Of a stretch of DNA of 64,000 nucleotides, positions 26,191 to 36,232 are shown piece after piece; the stretch's first letter is position 1, and each line of letters begins with the position of its first letter. This DNA comes from Bryobacterales bacterium. Its GTDB lineage: Bacteria > Acidobacteriota > Terriglobia > Bryobacterales > Bryobacteraceae. The stretch is from contig JAFAQY010000132.1 in the NCBI GenBank assembly GCA_019261985.1, positions 1-64,000 on the forward strand. Reading direction: 5' to 3'. The notes under the pieces are model-generated. The model had not been told where the DNA came from and made no database searches. It worked only from the letters and a program-made list of their open reading frames with translations. The translations under genes were made by a program, and so were the position numbers.

Positions 26191-27866
26191 GTGAATCCAT
26201 TCAGATACGGGCCACACCTGCTGCTCAGTGGCTACACCCTGGTCGGGATTTTCACAGTTCCTGCCCAAACTGGGCCGGGTGAAAAGCTTGCTTCCATAAC
26301 CGGAATCGTCACCAATCAGGTGAGTAGAGAAGGATTGCGGAAGGCGTATCTGCGGCTGGCGCCGGAGCGTCCAAAACCCGGCTCCGCATACGCGGCAGTA
26401 ACCGACGGCCACGGCGCTTTCACGATCGACAATATCGCGCCGGGGAATTATCAGTTGAGCGCCGAGCACATCGGATTCCTGGATGCGCAGTACGGAGGCG
26501 CGTCCAATAATTCTGGTGTCGTTTTGCGACTAGCCGCGGGTGACAAACTGAACGGAATCGAGATTAAGTTGGTTCCGCAGGCGGTTCTATCGGGAACGGT
26601 TCTGGATTCAGATGGCGATCCGTGGCAGCACGGATATGTGATCCTCTTCCGCTCTTGGGGGAACGGCCGAAGAAAAATGGAGAGCAGCCAGTCGTCGGGC
26701 GTAGACGATCAGGGCGGCTTTCGCATGGCGGGCCTGGAGCCCGGACGCTATTACGTGGTTGCCGAATCTCAACCGTACTTCGAGGATCAATACCATCCGG
26801 ATGTGAACGGCAAGCCGACGCCTCGACACCAGCCCACTTGGTATCCGTCAGCGCCGGATATCGATTCCGCGCTCCCGATCACGGTCGGGGCCGGCCAGCA
26901 ATTGAGTGGGATCGATATTCGGCTTCGAACGGGACTCGGTTCAAAATTTTCCATTCGAGGCAGGGCCTCAGGAATCTCGGGAGTTGCGCGCCCCCAGAAC
27001 GTTGTGCGGATTTCGCGATGAAGCGGTCCACTCTTGACCCAACAGGACCCCATACCGGAGATATCCAACGCGATGGGTCCTTCGAAATTACCGGGATTGC
27101 TTCGGGCACATACGATGTCACGGTCATGCGCGTGTACCCGAGTTGGACGGCCCTTGGCAAAACCACGGTCCAGGTGAACGATACCAGCGTGGAAGATGTG
27201 TCGATTGAGCTACACGAGCCGCAGACTCTCCACGCCAATGTTCGCATCGAAGGCGACGGCCCCACGCAGGATTTTCAAGTCCGCCTGGAATCGTTGGACC
27301 CCCTGGAGACTGCCAGGTTCGCGGAGAAAGCCGACGATGGCGGATTGGATTTTTATGATGTCGGGTTGGGGGAATATCATGTTACAGCCCCGCGGGGCCA
27401 GCTGTATCTGAAGAGTGTCCGCTACGGAAATGCGGAATCGAACGATGGAACATTTACGCTCGCCGCTTACGGATTCCCACTCGAGATGGTCTTTAGTATG
27501 CGAGGAGCCAAGCTTTCCGGGAGCATTCAGTCCAAAAACAACGCGGCTGCGAAAGACAATACTCCGCCGCGCGTTGTGCTGATTCCCGACACGCCGGATA
27601 CCTCCCTTCGCGAATACCGCACCCGTTCCGCCGCCTTCGATCAATCGGGCGCATTCCTGATCGAAGGCATCGCGCCGGGAAAATACAAGCTGTATGCGTT
27701 CGAAAACGTGCCGGACGGTATCTGGCTGGCGGACGAGTTCTTGAAGGAAGCCGAACCCATGGCTATCGCCTATGAGGCGAAGGAGGAAAACACGGAAACT
27801 ATCCAGATTCCGCTGCTTACAAAAGGCGAAACCGATCGCATGGTAGCACGGTTAGGCTTGGACTGA
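26191..27866 (+). pseudogene. carboxypeptidase-regulatory-like secreted protein, split by a frameshift
   Basis: The first frame (26191-27021) has a signal-peptide-like start and repeated beta modules: SITGIVTNQVSREGL, DGHGAFTIDNIAPGNYQL, SGTVLDSDGDP, DDQGGFRMAGLEPGRYYVV. It breaks off at VARPQNVVRISR. From about 27010 the protein continues in the -1 frame with GDIQRDGSFEITGIASGTYDV, DVSIELHEPQ and SGAFLIEGIAPGKYKLYAFE, ending at 27866. One lost base near 27000-27020 explains the break. Read through, the product would be about 558 residues, normal for this acidobacterial family of exported repeat proteins. Either the gene is recently broken or this is a sequence error. Confidence 0.7.
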
Positions 27867-28715
27867 TTGAGAACTATCTCCTTCGCCGCCGAAAATGTCA
27901 GCGTCGTGTTCAGCCAGGATTGCGGCGGCTTGATCGAAGGAGGAGGCAGGCACCAGGATCATGTAGGCCTCAAACTGCTTTTCCAAAGGGTCACGCTCCA
28001 CGCGGCATGGAACCGACGCGGTTTCGAGGCACCGTCTTGCCGCGGCGGCTTCTCCTTCGAGCAATGTCGCCACGAGCGTGAAGCCATCCGCTGCGGCGGT
28101 GGGTTCCGCAGGTAACAGGAGATCCTCATCGATTGGCATGTGCTCCAGGCCACGTTTCTCCAGTTCGGCGACATAGTATTTTCGACCGCTCTCGGGGAGG
28201 CTTGCGGCATCGACATTCAAAAGCTCATCGTCCGAGAACTCTTCAAAGTGTCTCGTGTAATTTTGCTCGCTTAAGGGTTCGTCAATTTCCGTCCTCAAGC
28301 GCTTCCGCGCGGCTTCGAGGTACGAATCGGGAACCATCAGAACGATCCACTTGCTTCTGCGGCGAAATGAAGGCTGCTGGGCGATGACGATTGCGCACGG
28401 AATTGAGCCCTCGTCGAGCACGTCGCGCGTGGTTTCGGCGTCTTCTACAGATTCGAAGCCGGCGACTTCAACCGCGGTGCTCTTCCATGGAACATCGTCC
28501 ATCAAGGCTTGAAGTCCCGACGATGGCTGTGCGGGTTTCTCTTGGCCGCTATCCGCGGGTTTTGCCGTCGCGGGCTTTTTTAATCCGCGGCTGTGGAGCT
28601 CCACGTCATAGCACTGCGCCGCGATCTCAGTGAGATCTTCGCGCTTGATCTGGAGCAGTGCGTTATCGGAGAGCGCGGCGTAATAGCGCCTGATGTCATC
28701 GGCTCCTACGTCCAT
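27852..28715 (-). CDS. protein with two DUF2007-like domains, function unknown
   Basis: The 287-residue soluble protein has no signal peptide. Two similar units are visible: VEVAGFESVEDAETTRDVLD through SIPCAIV to WIVLMVPDSYLEAARKRL (about 85-145), and FTLVATLLEGEAAAARRCLE through SVPCRVE to AYMILVPASSFDQAAAIL (about 210-272). Each has the pattern of the DUF2007 putative signal-transducing fold (segment, new-Cys turn, LVP, alpha). Two short helical segments beginning YYAALSDNALLQI and HFEEFSDDELLNV are also related to each other, so the protein looks like an internal duplication. It converges with the preceding gene, overlapping by 15 bases. Confidence 0.6.
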   Translation of the reverse strand: MDVGADDIRRYYAALSDNALLQIKREDLTEIAAQCYDVELHSRGLKKPATAKPADSGQEKPAQPSSGLQALMDDVPWKSTAVEVAGFESVEDAETTRDVLDEGSIPCAIVIAQQPSFRRRSKWIVLMVPDSYLEAARKRLRTEIDEPLSEQNYTRHFEEFSDDELLNVDAASLPESGRKYYVAELEKRGLEHMPIDEDLLLPAEPTAAADGFTLVATLLEGEAAAARRCLETASVPCRVERDPLEKQFEAYMILVPASSFDQAAAILAEHDADIFGGEGDSSQSVQA

Positions 28716-28808
28716 ATGGGTCTCTGGACATCATAGCCAGTCCTAGCGTTTCGGGTCCCGTGACCGGGGTTTTGCCTAACAACGGGTGCGTTGGGACTCG
28801 CCGGCCCG

Positions 28809-28851
28809 CCGGGGCTGAAGCCCCGGTTGCACGCTGAAGCGTGCTCCACCA
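28809..28851. repeat. palindromic repeat, family C
   Basis: CCGGGGCTGAAGCCCCGG (28809-28826), a ttgc-type joint, then GCACGCTGAAGCGTGC (28829-28844) and TCCACCA form two hairpins with GAA-type loops. The same unit is found at 41168-41210 with two base changes. It lies in the gap beyond the 3' end of the CoA-ligase gene. Confidence 0.8.
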
Positions 28852-28861
28852 TTAGATCTGG

Positions 28862-30694
28862 CTATGTTATCGAAATTACTCGCTCCGAACCGCTATACAA
28901 CTCTTCTACTACTTCGGCCCGGTTCTCCAAAACCGCTCGCTGGCTGATGGAGCCCTTGTCCGTCAACTCATGGGCGTCGATCGACGGGGGCACATCGAGG
29001 ATAATCGCGCGGGCGATGCGGTTTGAACTGCCCGTACTTGTTTTCGCCATGCCGGCGAGCAACTCTCGAAACTTCGCGCGCACCTGGGGCCGTGCTAGCA
29101 ATTCCGCTACACTGCACGGTTCCGACGAGAGTTCGCGGCAGGCAGCTATATCCGGAAAGATCAAGGCGCCGACGAAATCGCGGTCCGCTCCGGCGATTAC
29201 GACTTCCTTGGCATATGGCGCGAAATGGGCGAGGAAGTTGACGCGCATGGGTCCCACGCTGACCCAGGTTGCGGTCGAAAGCTTGAAGTCTTCCGCGATG
29301 CGGCCATCGAAGATGAAGCCCTTGTCGGGATCGGATTCGTCCACGAAGCGAAGCGCATCGCCGATTTTGTAAAAACCTTCTTCGTCGAAGGCGGCGCGGG
29401 TAAGTTCAGGTTGATTCCAATAGCCCGGGGTGATGTTCGGTCCTCGCAGGCGGGCTTCGAGCTTATGACCGGAAGGAATCAGCTTCAATTCCATGCCAGG
29501 GGCCGGCACTCCGCACTCGCCCGCGCGGCGCACATCCTTGCCGACCCACAATGCGAACGGGCCAGTTTCGGTAGCGCCCAGGCCGGAGAGCATCAGGATA
29601 CGCTCGCCGCAAGCTTCGATGGACAGGTCCTGTAGAGCGTCCCAGACCTCCTGAGATATTCCGGCGCCCGCGTAAAACAGAGCTTTCAGGCGGCTGAAGT
29701 AATGCCGCCGCAACTCGGGATCTTTGCGTAAATGCGGAATCAAAGCCTCGAAGCCTTTGGGGACATTGAGAACTATGGTGGGAGCGATTTCGCGCAAATT
29801 GCGAAGGGTCTCATCGAACGCGCCGGGCACCGGCCTGCCTTCGTCGAGATAGAGAGTCCCCCCGTTGTACAGGATCAAGCCGAAATCCTTGCTGCCCGCG
29901 AAGGTGTGGTTCCACGGCAACCACTCCAGGATTACGGGCGGCTCATCCTCCACAAACGGCCAACACTGGCGGACTTGCTGCTGATTGCTGGTCCACACGC
30001 GGTGGGTATAGATGACGCCCTTCGGCATGCCCGTGGATCCGGAGGTGAACAGAATTTTGAACACCGTATCCGGCCCAACCCGCGCGTACGCTTCTTCCAG
30101 GGCAGGGCCAGGGGATGCGGCAATCAAGTCCGAGAATATGGTCGCGCCGGGAAGCGGATCGCGGACGCATACCAGTTCCGCATCCTGCGGGATAACAGCG
30201 CGGATCGCGCGCGAGTATTGTTCGCCGCTAGCCGCAAACACGAGACCCGGCGTCAATACATTAAAGATGTGCTTCAGCTTGCCGAAATCTGTTGACACGA
30301 GTGAATACGCGGTTGAAATAGGCGAATACGGGACGCCTGCGTACATTGCACCGAGGCCCAATAGCGCGTGTTCGATATCGTTGCCGGACAAGATTGCTAT
30401 GGGCCGCTTGGAAGACAACGGGCGGTCGACTAGAGCTTGCGCGATCCGGCGCGCTTGTTCGGCTGCCTGCGAGTAGGTGAGCCGGCGCCATGCATCATCC
30501 TTGGTCCGCTGCGCAATAAAGGTGCGATGCGGCGCGTGTTCCGCCCAGTAATCGAGGCGATCCGTCATGCGGCCTGGATACGGTCCGAGCTCCAGCGCCG
30601 AACGAACATAGATGGCGCCGCCGGGTTTTCGTTCGACGATGACCCGGGTCGGCGCAAGGCGGATTTCGCGAACGGGCGCAGTGGGCGCGCTCAT
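28862..30694 (-). CDS. AMP-dependent acyl-CoA ligase, feruloyl-CoA synthase-like
   Basis: The enzyme (about 610 residues from the ATG at 30694) forms an acyl-adenylate and then a CoA thioester. Motifs include the ATP loop LFTSGSTGMPKGVIYTH, EWLPWNHTFAGSKDFG, LFYAGAGISQEVWDALQD, SGLGATETGPFAL and the hinge region YKIGDALRFVDESDP followed by GRIAEDFKLSTATWVSVG. The WNHTFAGS and FKLSTATWVSVG blocks are characteristic of bacterial feruloyl-CoA synthases, so an aromatic (hydroxycinnamate) acid is the likely substrate. The downstream hydratase/lyase (ech) is not in the window. The more upstream ATG at 30784 adds 30 residues not typical of the family. Confidence 0.85.
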   Translation of the reverse strand: MSAPTAPVREIRLAPTRVIVERKPGGAIYVRSALELGPYPGRMTDRLDYWAEHAPHRTFIAQRTKDDAWRRLTYSQAAEQARRIAQALVDRPLSSKRPIAILSGNDIEHALLGLGAMYAGVPYSPISTAYSLVSTDFGKLKHIFNVLTPGLVFAASGEQYSRAIRAVIPQDAELVCVRDPLPGATIFSDLIAASPGPALEEAYARVGPDTVFKILFTSGSTGMPKGVIYTHRVWTSNQQQVRQCWPFVEDEPPVILEWLPWNHTFAGSKDFGLILYNGGTLYLDEGRPVPGAFDETLRNLREIAPTIVLNVPKGFEALIPHLRKDPELRRHYFSRLKALFYAGAGISQEVWDALQDLSIEACGERILMLSGLGATETGPFALWVGKDVRRAGECGVPAPGMELKLIPSGHKLEARLRGPNITPGYWNQPELTRAAFDEEGFYKIGDALRFVDESDPDKGFIFDGRIAEDFKLSTATWVSVGPMRVNFLAHFAPYAKEVVIAGADRDFVGALIFPDIAACRELSSEPCSVAELLARPQVRAKFRELLAGMAKTSTGSSNRIARAIILDVPPSIDAHELTDKGSISQRAVLENRAEVVEELYSGSERVISIT

Positions 30695-30864
30695 GCGGCG
30701 TGGTCCGATGAGCTTAAACAAATGTGTCGGTTCATGATGGTAAATGAGCGGCGACCGGCGGACCCAAAGCACGCCGCAGGTCACTTCTTTAAATTAAGAG
30801 TAAAGCATGCGAGCGAAGGAGTTCGCTCTCGAGCGCCCCGGGCGGGCGGGTTGAGGCCGCTTGA

Positions 30865-33144
30865 CTACAATGCCGTGTTGCGTAGGCGCAGCGCATTTCC
30901 GATCACTGACACGGAACTGAAACTCATCGCGGCGGCGGCGATCATCGGACTTAACAAGATCCCAAAGAATGGGTACAGCACTCCCGCCGCGATCGGGACT
31001 CCGAGCAGGTTGTACACGAATGCGAAGAACAGATTCTGACGGATGTTCCGCATGGTCGCACGGCTCAGCTTTCGGGCGCGAACGATACCCGTCAGATCCC
31101 CCTTGACAAGCGTCACTCCCGCGCTTTCCATTGCGATATCGGTCCCCGTTCCCATGGCAATGCCGACATGCGCCTGGGCGAGCGCGGGTGCGTCGTTGAT
31201 GCCATCTCCCGCCATGGCGACAATGCGGCCTTGGTCCTGAAGCCTTTTGATCTCGCGGCTCTTGTCTTGCGGCAACACCTCCGCAATCACATCATCGATG
31301 CCCAATTTCCGGGCCACTGCTTCCGCGGACTTGCGGATGTCGCCGGTCAGCATGATGACGCGAATGCCATCCCGGCGCAGTTGGCGGATCGCATCCTCGG
31401 CAGTGGCTTTGACGGGATCCGTCACGCCGAGCACTCCCGCGGCTCTCCCGCCGATGGATGCGAACATCACGGTTTCGCCATCCGCCTGCATTGTTTCAGC
31501 CATTCCAAGAAGCGCGTCCAAATTCAAATGGAGATCGTCCATCCATCTTCGATTTCCTACTGCTACCGGCGTGCCGTCCACGATTCCCCTGATTCCTTTT
31601 CCCGGCACGGCTTCAAATGCCTCAGCCGGCGACAGGGGAATCTGACTGGCTTCGGCGGCCGCTAAGATGGCAGCGGCGAGAGGGTGCTCGCTGGCACGCT
31701 CAAGGCTCACGGCGACGTGCAATATTTGGCGTTCGCTAAAACCCGGCGCGGTCTTCACGGTTGCGAGCTTGGGCTTGCCTTCCGTCAGCGTGCCGGTTTT
31801 GTCCACCACCACGGTGTCCACTTTTTTCATCAACTCGATCGCCTCGGCGTTGCGGAATAGGACGCCCATGCGGGCGCCTTTCCCGGAGGCAACCATGATG
31901 GACATCGGTGTCGCCAACCCCAAGGCGCAAGGGCAAGCAATGATCAGTACGGCCACCGCATTCACCAGCGCATGCAACAACCGCGGCTGAGGCCCAAATA
32001 TGGCCCAGATGATGAATGCGAGCGCCGCGGCGGCCACCACGATGGGCACGAAATAGCCCGAGACTACGTCGGCGATCCTCTGAATAGGAGCGCGGCTGCG
32101 CTGCGCCTCCATAACCATGCGCACCATTTGCGCAAGCAGGGTTTCGCTGCCGATTCGTTCCGCGCGCATAACGAGCGTTCCCGTGCCGTTCACCGTGGCG
32201 GCGGTTACGCGGTCGCCGGGATTTTTTTCCACTGGAACCGGCTCGCCGGTAAGCATGGATTCATCCACGCTGCTGACGCCTTCCACCACGGTGCCATCTA
32301 CTGGGATCTTTTCTCCGGGGCGCACGCGCAGTTTTTGTCCCTTCCGGACATCGGCAAGCGGGACGTCGACTTCAGATGCATCGGCACGAATTAACCGCGC
32401 GGTTTTGGGCGCGAGCCCAAGCAGAGCCTTTATGGCAGCGCCTGTTTGGCTGCGAGCCTTGAGTTCCAAAACCTGGCCCAGCAACACGAGCGTGACGATA
32501 ACGGCAGCAGATTCAAAATAGACCGGCGCCTGCCGCGATGCCAGAACCGCCGCCACGCTGTAGAGATACGCGGTGGCAACGCCCAGCCCGATGAGCGTAA
32601 ACATGTTCAAGTTGCGATTGACCAGCGATTGCCAGCCGCGGCGAAGCAGAGGCCATCCGCACCAGAGCACCACGGGGGTCGCCAGCGCCAGGCCCAGGAA
32701 TCGCGCGACCGGGGCGGAAAGAAAAGGAACCATCGCCGCAGCCACGACGGGAGCGCTGAGCACGACGCCGACCCAAAACCGCCGCGTCATGTCGCGCAGC
32801 TCCGGATTATCTTCCGGCTCCGCCGAAATCTCGACGGGTTCGAGCGCCATTCCGCACTTCGGGCAAGAGCCCGGCCCAATCTGCCTCACCTCCGGGTGCA
32901 TCGGGCAAGTGTACTCACGTGTGTCCGTGGCGGCGGCCTTTGGGCGAGCTGGGTGGGCGAGCTGAATCGTCGCGAGTTGCGGCTTCAAGTAACGCTCGGG
33001 GTCGGCCTGAAATTTCGCGGCGCAGCCCTTGCAGCAAAAATAATACGTGCGGCCGTTGTGCTCCGCGGTGGCCCCCGGCCTCGCTTCATTGACGGACATT
33101 CCGCAGACCGGATCGCGATGAGATATAGCGGCAGTATCGGCCAT
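30865..33144 (-). CDS. copA: copper-type P1B ATPase with YHS and heavy-metal-binding domains
   Basis: The pump (about 759 residues) begins with a YHS domain ([34 protein letters not shown]). A heavy-metal-binding domain follows ([20 protein letters not shown]), in place of the usual GMxCxxC domain. The P-type core shows [14 protein letters not shown], the metal site [30 protein letters not shown] with the phosphorylated Asp, SEHPLAAAI with the HP dipeptide, and [23 protein letters not shown] in TM6 plus the C-terminal NxxF/YN and MxxSS residues fit Cu(I) export. The ATG at 33144 gives [14 protein letters not shown]; a TTG two codons upstream is possible. Only 31 bases separate it from the divergent small gene, so the two promoters must overlap. 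Confidence 0.93.
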   Translation of the reverse strand: MADTAAISHRDPVCGMSVNEARPGATAEHNGRTYYFCCKGCAAKFQADPERYLKPQLATIQLAHPARPKAAATDTREYTCPMHPEVRQIGPGSCPKCGMALEPVEISAEPEDNPELRDMTRRFWVGVVLSAPVVAAAMVPFLSAPVARFLGLALATPVVLWCGWPLLRRGWQSLVNRNLNMFTLIGLGVATAYLYSVAAVLASRQAPVYFESAAVIVTLVLLGQVLELKARSQTGAAIKALLGLAPKTARLIRADASEVDVPLADVRKGQKLRVRPGEKIPVDGTVVEGVSSVDESMLTGEPVPVEKNPGDRVTAATVNGTGTLVMRAERIGSETLLAQMVRMVMEAQRSRAPIQRIADVVSGYFVPIVVAAAALAFIIWAIFGPQPRLLHALVNAVAVLIIACPCALGLATPMSIMVASGKGARMGVLFRNAEAIELMKKVDTVVVDKTGTLTEGKPKLATVKTAPGFSERQILHVAVSLERASEHPLAAAILAAAEASQIPLSPAEAFEAVPGKGIRGIVDGTPVAVGNRRWMDDLHLNLDALLGMAETMQADGETVMFASIGGRAAGVLGVTDPVKATAEDAIRQLRRDGIRVIMLTGDIRKSAEAVARKLGIDDVIAEVLPQDKSREIKRLQDQGRIVAMAGDGINDAPALAQAHVGIAMGTGTDIAMESAGVTLVKGDLTGIVRARKLSRATMRNIRQNLFFAFVYNLLGVPIAAGVLYPFFGILLSPMIAAAAMSFSSVSVIGNALRLRNTAL

Positions 33145-33175
33145 ATTCAATTATTAAATGCTATGATCGGCCTAG

Positions 33176-33493
33176 ATGACGCGCGTAAAATTCGTCATTT
33201 TGGCGGTCTTGCTGCTGGCATTCGGAACGGTGCAATGCGTCGCGTCGTGCACGGCGACGAGTTGCGACTCGGCGAAAGTCCCGCCGTGCCACAAGCATCG
33301 TCCAACCGTGGCGCACCAGAGCTGCGGCCAGGATTTTGTGCGCTCGGATTCGGGCTTCTCGCCCGCGGCCAGCACCGTGATGTCGCCAGGGCTGGCGCCC
33401 GCTGCGATTGCGCTTTCGGCGCGTGTTCCGAGCACCCCCGCCGCGCTCGACCGGCCGCACCTAAATTTCTCCACGCCGGTACTGCGCGTCTGA
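33176..33493 (+). CDS. small exported Cys/His-containing protein, probably copper-related
   Basis: The 105-residue protein has a signal peptide (MTRVKFVILAVLLLAFGTVQC). It has a compact metal-ligand-like section: CVASCTATSCDS, PPCHKHRPTVAHQSCGQDF. The rest is Ala/Ser/Pro-rich. I know no characterised family. Divergent placement 31 bases from the copper ATPase and followed by an outer-membrane protein gene suggests a periplasmic copper-binding peptide; this is inference from position and residues. Confidence 0.6.
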   Translation: MTRVKFVILAVLLLAFGTVQCVASCTATSCDSAKVPPCHKHRPTVAHQSCGQDFVRSDSGFSPAASTVMSPGLAPAAIALSARVPSTPAALDRPHLNFSTPVLRV

Positions 33494-33497
33494 GGTA

Positions 33498-33552
33498 GGA
33501 CAAGCTTCAGCTTGTCCCGTTTTTTCGATCAAAAGACAAGCGTCAGCTTGTC
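33498..33552. repeat. palindromic repeats, family B, two tandem copies
   Basis: GGACAAGC-ttca-GCTTGTCC (33498-33517) and GACAAGC-gtca-GCTTGTC (33535-33552) are separated by cgttttttcgatcaaaa. The same core is at 9077-9104. The first hairpin is followed by CG and six T residues, so it may serve as a rho-independent terminator for the small exported protein gene. Confidence 0.75.
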
Positions 33553-33576
33553 CTATTTATTCCATAAGGAGAAATT

Positions 33577-34830
33577 GTGGTCCGATTGTGTGGCTTAGTG
33601 TGTACCCTTTGCGCGCCGCTTCTTGCGCAGATGGTGGACATGAACGAATCGAGCATGCGACTTATGAACGTTGCGTCGGGCACGTCCGTCAATCCTGCAT
33701 CGTGGCCAATGCCCATGCTGATGACGCATTTCGGAAACTGGAACGCGACGCTGATGGGGCAAACATTCATAGTCGAGACGCAGCAGTCCGGTCCGCGGGG
33801 CGCCGATAAACTGTACTCTCCCAACTGGATCATGGCCACGCTGAGCCATCGTGTGGGCGAGAACGGCGCATTTCAACTGGACGCGATGCTGAGCCTGGAT
33901 CCGGCGACGATTACCGGCCGCCGGTATCCCCTGCTCTTCCAAACCGGCGAGACCGCATATGGACTTCCGCTGGTGGACGCGCAACATCCGCACAACTTCG
34001 TTATGGCCTTGGGCGTCCACTACGCGCGCCAAGTCAGCGAAAACCTGAGCATTGAAGGATACGTTGCTCCTGTCGGAGATCCCGCGCTGGGCCCGGTAGC
34101 TTATCCGCATCGCGCCTCGGCGATGGAACTTCCTGAGGCGGCAATTTCGCATCATTGGATGGATTCGACGCATGTTGCCGACGAAGTGATCACGGCTGGC
34201 TTGGCCTATAAGAAATGGAAGCTGGAGGCGAGTGGATTCTATGGCGCCGAGCCGGGCGAAAACCGCTGGATTATCGAAACGGGCCCGATAAATTCGTGGT
34301 CGTCGCGGCTGTGGTTTTTTCCTTCGAAGAACTGGGCGGCTCAATTTTCCGGTGGACGGATCGCGCACCCGGAGCAACTCGAACCCGGCGATCAGGTACG
34401 CACGACCGCGTCTTTGGCATATACCAAGCCGCTCGCCGGAGGCGCCTGGTCATCCACGATCGCATGGGGGCGGAATCACAGCACGGCGACCAAGCGCGAT
34501 CTGAACTCGTATCTGATCGAGTCCGTTTTGCCGATGCAGCGCAAGAACTTCATCACGGGACGGATTGAAGTGGTGGATAAGGATGAGCTATTCGCCGATC
34601 AACCCACACTGGAGCAGCAGCTCAATCGAGTCTACGGCAGCACCTTTCGCGTGGGCGCGTACACGATTGGATACACACGCGATATCGCTTTGTTCCGCAA
34701 CGCGGCAATGGGCATCGGCGCGAATTTTAGCGCTTATTCGCTTCCGGGCGCCATCAAGCCTGATTATGGCGACCACCCGGTGGGCGGCAATGTTTTTTTG
34801 CGAATCCGGCTGAAGTCTGCGAATCAATGA
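33577..34830 (+). CDS. putative outer-membrane beta-barrel protein of the copper block
   Basis: The 417-residue protein starts at GTG, supported by AAGGAG seven bases upstream. The first 18 residues look like a signal peptide ending LLAQ. The N-terminal mature part is methionine-rich (MVDMNESSMRLMN, WPMPMLMTHFGNW), and the rest alternates in the style of beta strands with aromatic residues (NWIMATLSHRVGENGAFQL, SSRLWFFPSKNWAAQFSGG), ending FLRIRLKSANQ. The motif DAQHPHNFVMALG contains two His. I recall similar uncharacterised proteins next to metal-efflux genes, but no function is established. Met and His clusters fit copper contact. Confidence 0.65.
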   Translation: MVRLCGLVCTLCAPLLAQMVDMNESSMRLMNVASGTSVNPASWPMPMLMTHFGNWNATLMGQTFIVETQQSGPRGADKLYSPNWIMATLSHRVGENGAFQLDAMLSLDPATITGRRYPLLFQTGETAYGLPLVDAQHPHNFVMALGVHYARQVSENLSIEGYVAPVGDPALGPVAYPHRASAMELPEAAISHHWMDSTHVADEVITAGLAYKKWKLEASGFYGAEPGENRWIIETGPINSWSSRLWFFPSKNWAAQFSGGRIAHPEQLEPGDQVRTTASLAYTKPLAGGAWSSTIAWGRNHSTATKRDLNSYLIESVLPMQRKNFITGRIEVVDKDELFADQPTLEQQLNRVYGSTFRVGAYTIGYTRDIALFRNAAMGIGANFSAYSLPGAIKPDYGDHPVGGNVFLRIRLKSANQ

Positions 34831-35178
34831 GAGATGAGCGGCGTCCAAAAAGCCTGCTAAATTCACCGCTAAAGAATGATCCAGCTTAGGTCCCTTATAT
34901 CTTTGGACAGGAGGAGCCGATACAATATGCGGTTCGGGCCGCCAGTCCGGATTGCTGAATAGCGGGTAATTGAAGGTGCACGCCCACAACATTTTCCTCG
35001 GCCTACGGACTCACAAGGCCGTTATGTTTTTGCGACGATTTCGTCTCCAGGTGCTCATTGAATCTTGCCTCCTTGACCTGCCCGCCCCGATCGTCTGCTA
35101 CGATTCTTGGGAAGCCTCAATGCCGATTACGTTTCGTCTTCGCGCTCGTGAACCGCGTTTGGCGGAATCCGACGCACC
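34831..35178. other. non-coding gap before the nucleotidyltransferase cassette
   Basis: About 350 bases hold no supported gene, repeat or clear terminator. It looks more AT-rich than the flanking coding DNA. A TTGACC at 35073 and TGCTAC/TACGAT at about 35097-35104 are the nearest promoter-like elements, but the spacing (18-20) is long. Confidence 0.35.
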
Positions 35179-36231
35179 ATGACGAGCCTGGAACAGTTGG
35201 AGAAACGGCTCGGCGTCGACTGGACAGACCTCCGAAAGGCCCGCGAACTTGCCCGGTTGACGCGGACGGAACTCCGCAAAGCACTGGCGCATCTGGATTC
35301 TGAGGACACGAGCATTGTCGTATCCGGCTCTCTAGCTCGGGATGAGTTTACGGAGGGGAGCGATGTGGACTGGACCCTTTTGATCGATGGCCAATCGGAT
35401 CCAGGACACTATGAGCTGACCAAGAAAATCGAAGATATCGTTCAACCGATTGCTAGGAAGAGCGTGGGGCAAGAGCGCACATTCGCAACGATGGTTTTCA
35501 GTCACGACCTCGTCCACCAGATCGGCGGCGAAGATGATACGAATCGAAACACAACGCTTCGTCTGCTTTTGCTGCTCGAATCGAGCGTGGTTGGACGAGA
35601 AGACGCTTATCGAAACGTTGTTCGGAACATCCTGAACCGCTACTTGCTTGAAGACCGCGGATTCTGGCGTGGATCTGGGCAGCGCATACCTCGATTCCTC
35701 CAGAATGATTTTGCCCGCTACTGGCGGACGATGGCCGTGGACTTCGCGTATAAATTGCGCACGCGGTCGGGCAAGGGCTGGGCAATTCGAAACATTAAGC
35801 TTCGGATGTCTCGAAAACTCATATACGTTTCGGGCCTACTCGCTTGCTTCAGCTTTCATCTCGACTTGTCGGACGGACAGCGCCAAACTCTGTTTGCCGA
35901 CCCAAACCGGCAGCACGAGGTTATAGAGTACCTCGAGAAAATATTTCAACATACGCCGCTGGAAATCATCGCGACTGTGCTCAACCAATTCACCCATCTC
36001 GATGGAGCCGCCAAGAAGATCGTTGGCTCATACAACGATTTCATCGGCATGCTCGCCGATGATGGGGTCCGATCCCGCCTTGAAAACCTGACCGAAGAGC
36101 GTGCCGACGTAGACGACTTTTACCAGCACGCTCGCCATCTGAGCCACACGTTCCGGGATGGCCTCCTCGAAGTCTTTTTTGATACACAAAGCGACCTGGA
36201 CTCATTGACCAAAAATTATGGAGTGTTCTAA
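35179..36231 (+). CDS. DNA polymerase beta-type nucleotidyltransferase with a helical C-terminal domain
   Basis: The 350-residue protein has an N-terminal helical lead-in, then VVSGSLARDEFTEGSDVDWT (residues about 47-66). This is the GS...D-x-D signature of the pol-beta nucleotidyltransferase superfamily with both metal-binding aspartates. HQIGGEDDTNRNTTLRLLLL follows near residue 115. The C-terminal two thirds are helical, with ARYWRTMAVDFAYKLRTR and WAIRNIKLRMSRKLIYVSGL. The layout recalls GlnD/DUF294-type transferases more than CD-NTases of CBASS, which have a GS-x-x-x-G-T motif. Target (protein, RNA, small molecule) is unknown. The stop is one base before the preferred start of the TIM-barrel gene, so the two form a cassette. 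The DNA looks more AT-rich than its neighbours. Confidence 0.75.
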   Translation: MTSLEQLEKRLGVDWTDLRKARELARLTRTELRKALAHLDSEDTSIVVSGSLARDEFTEGSDVDWTLLIDGQSDPGHYELTKKIEDIVQPIARKSVGQERTFATMVFSHDLVHQIGGEDDTNRNTTLRLLLLLESSVVGREDAYRNVVRNILNRYLLEDRGFWRGSGQRIPRFLQNDFARYWRTMAVDFAYKLRTRSGKGWAIRNIKLRMSRKLIYVSGLLACFSFHLDLSDGQRQTLFADPNRQHEVIEYLEKIFQHTPLEIIATVLNQFTHLDGAAKKIVGSYNDFIGMLADDGVRSRLENLTEERADVDDFYQHARHLSHTFRDGLLEVFFDTQSDLDSLTKNYGVF

Positions 36232-36232
36232 C

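Noticed and set aside
35179-36231. Calling the nucleotidyltransferase a CBASS CD-NTase.
   Set aside because: The motif is GS-x-A-R...SDVDW rather than GS-x-x-x-G-T, and no CBASS effector, Cap2/Cap3 or membrane protein is adjacent.
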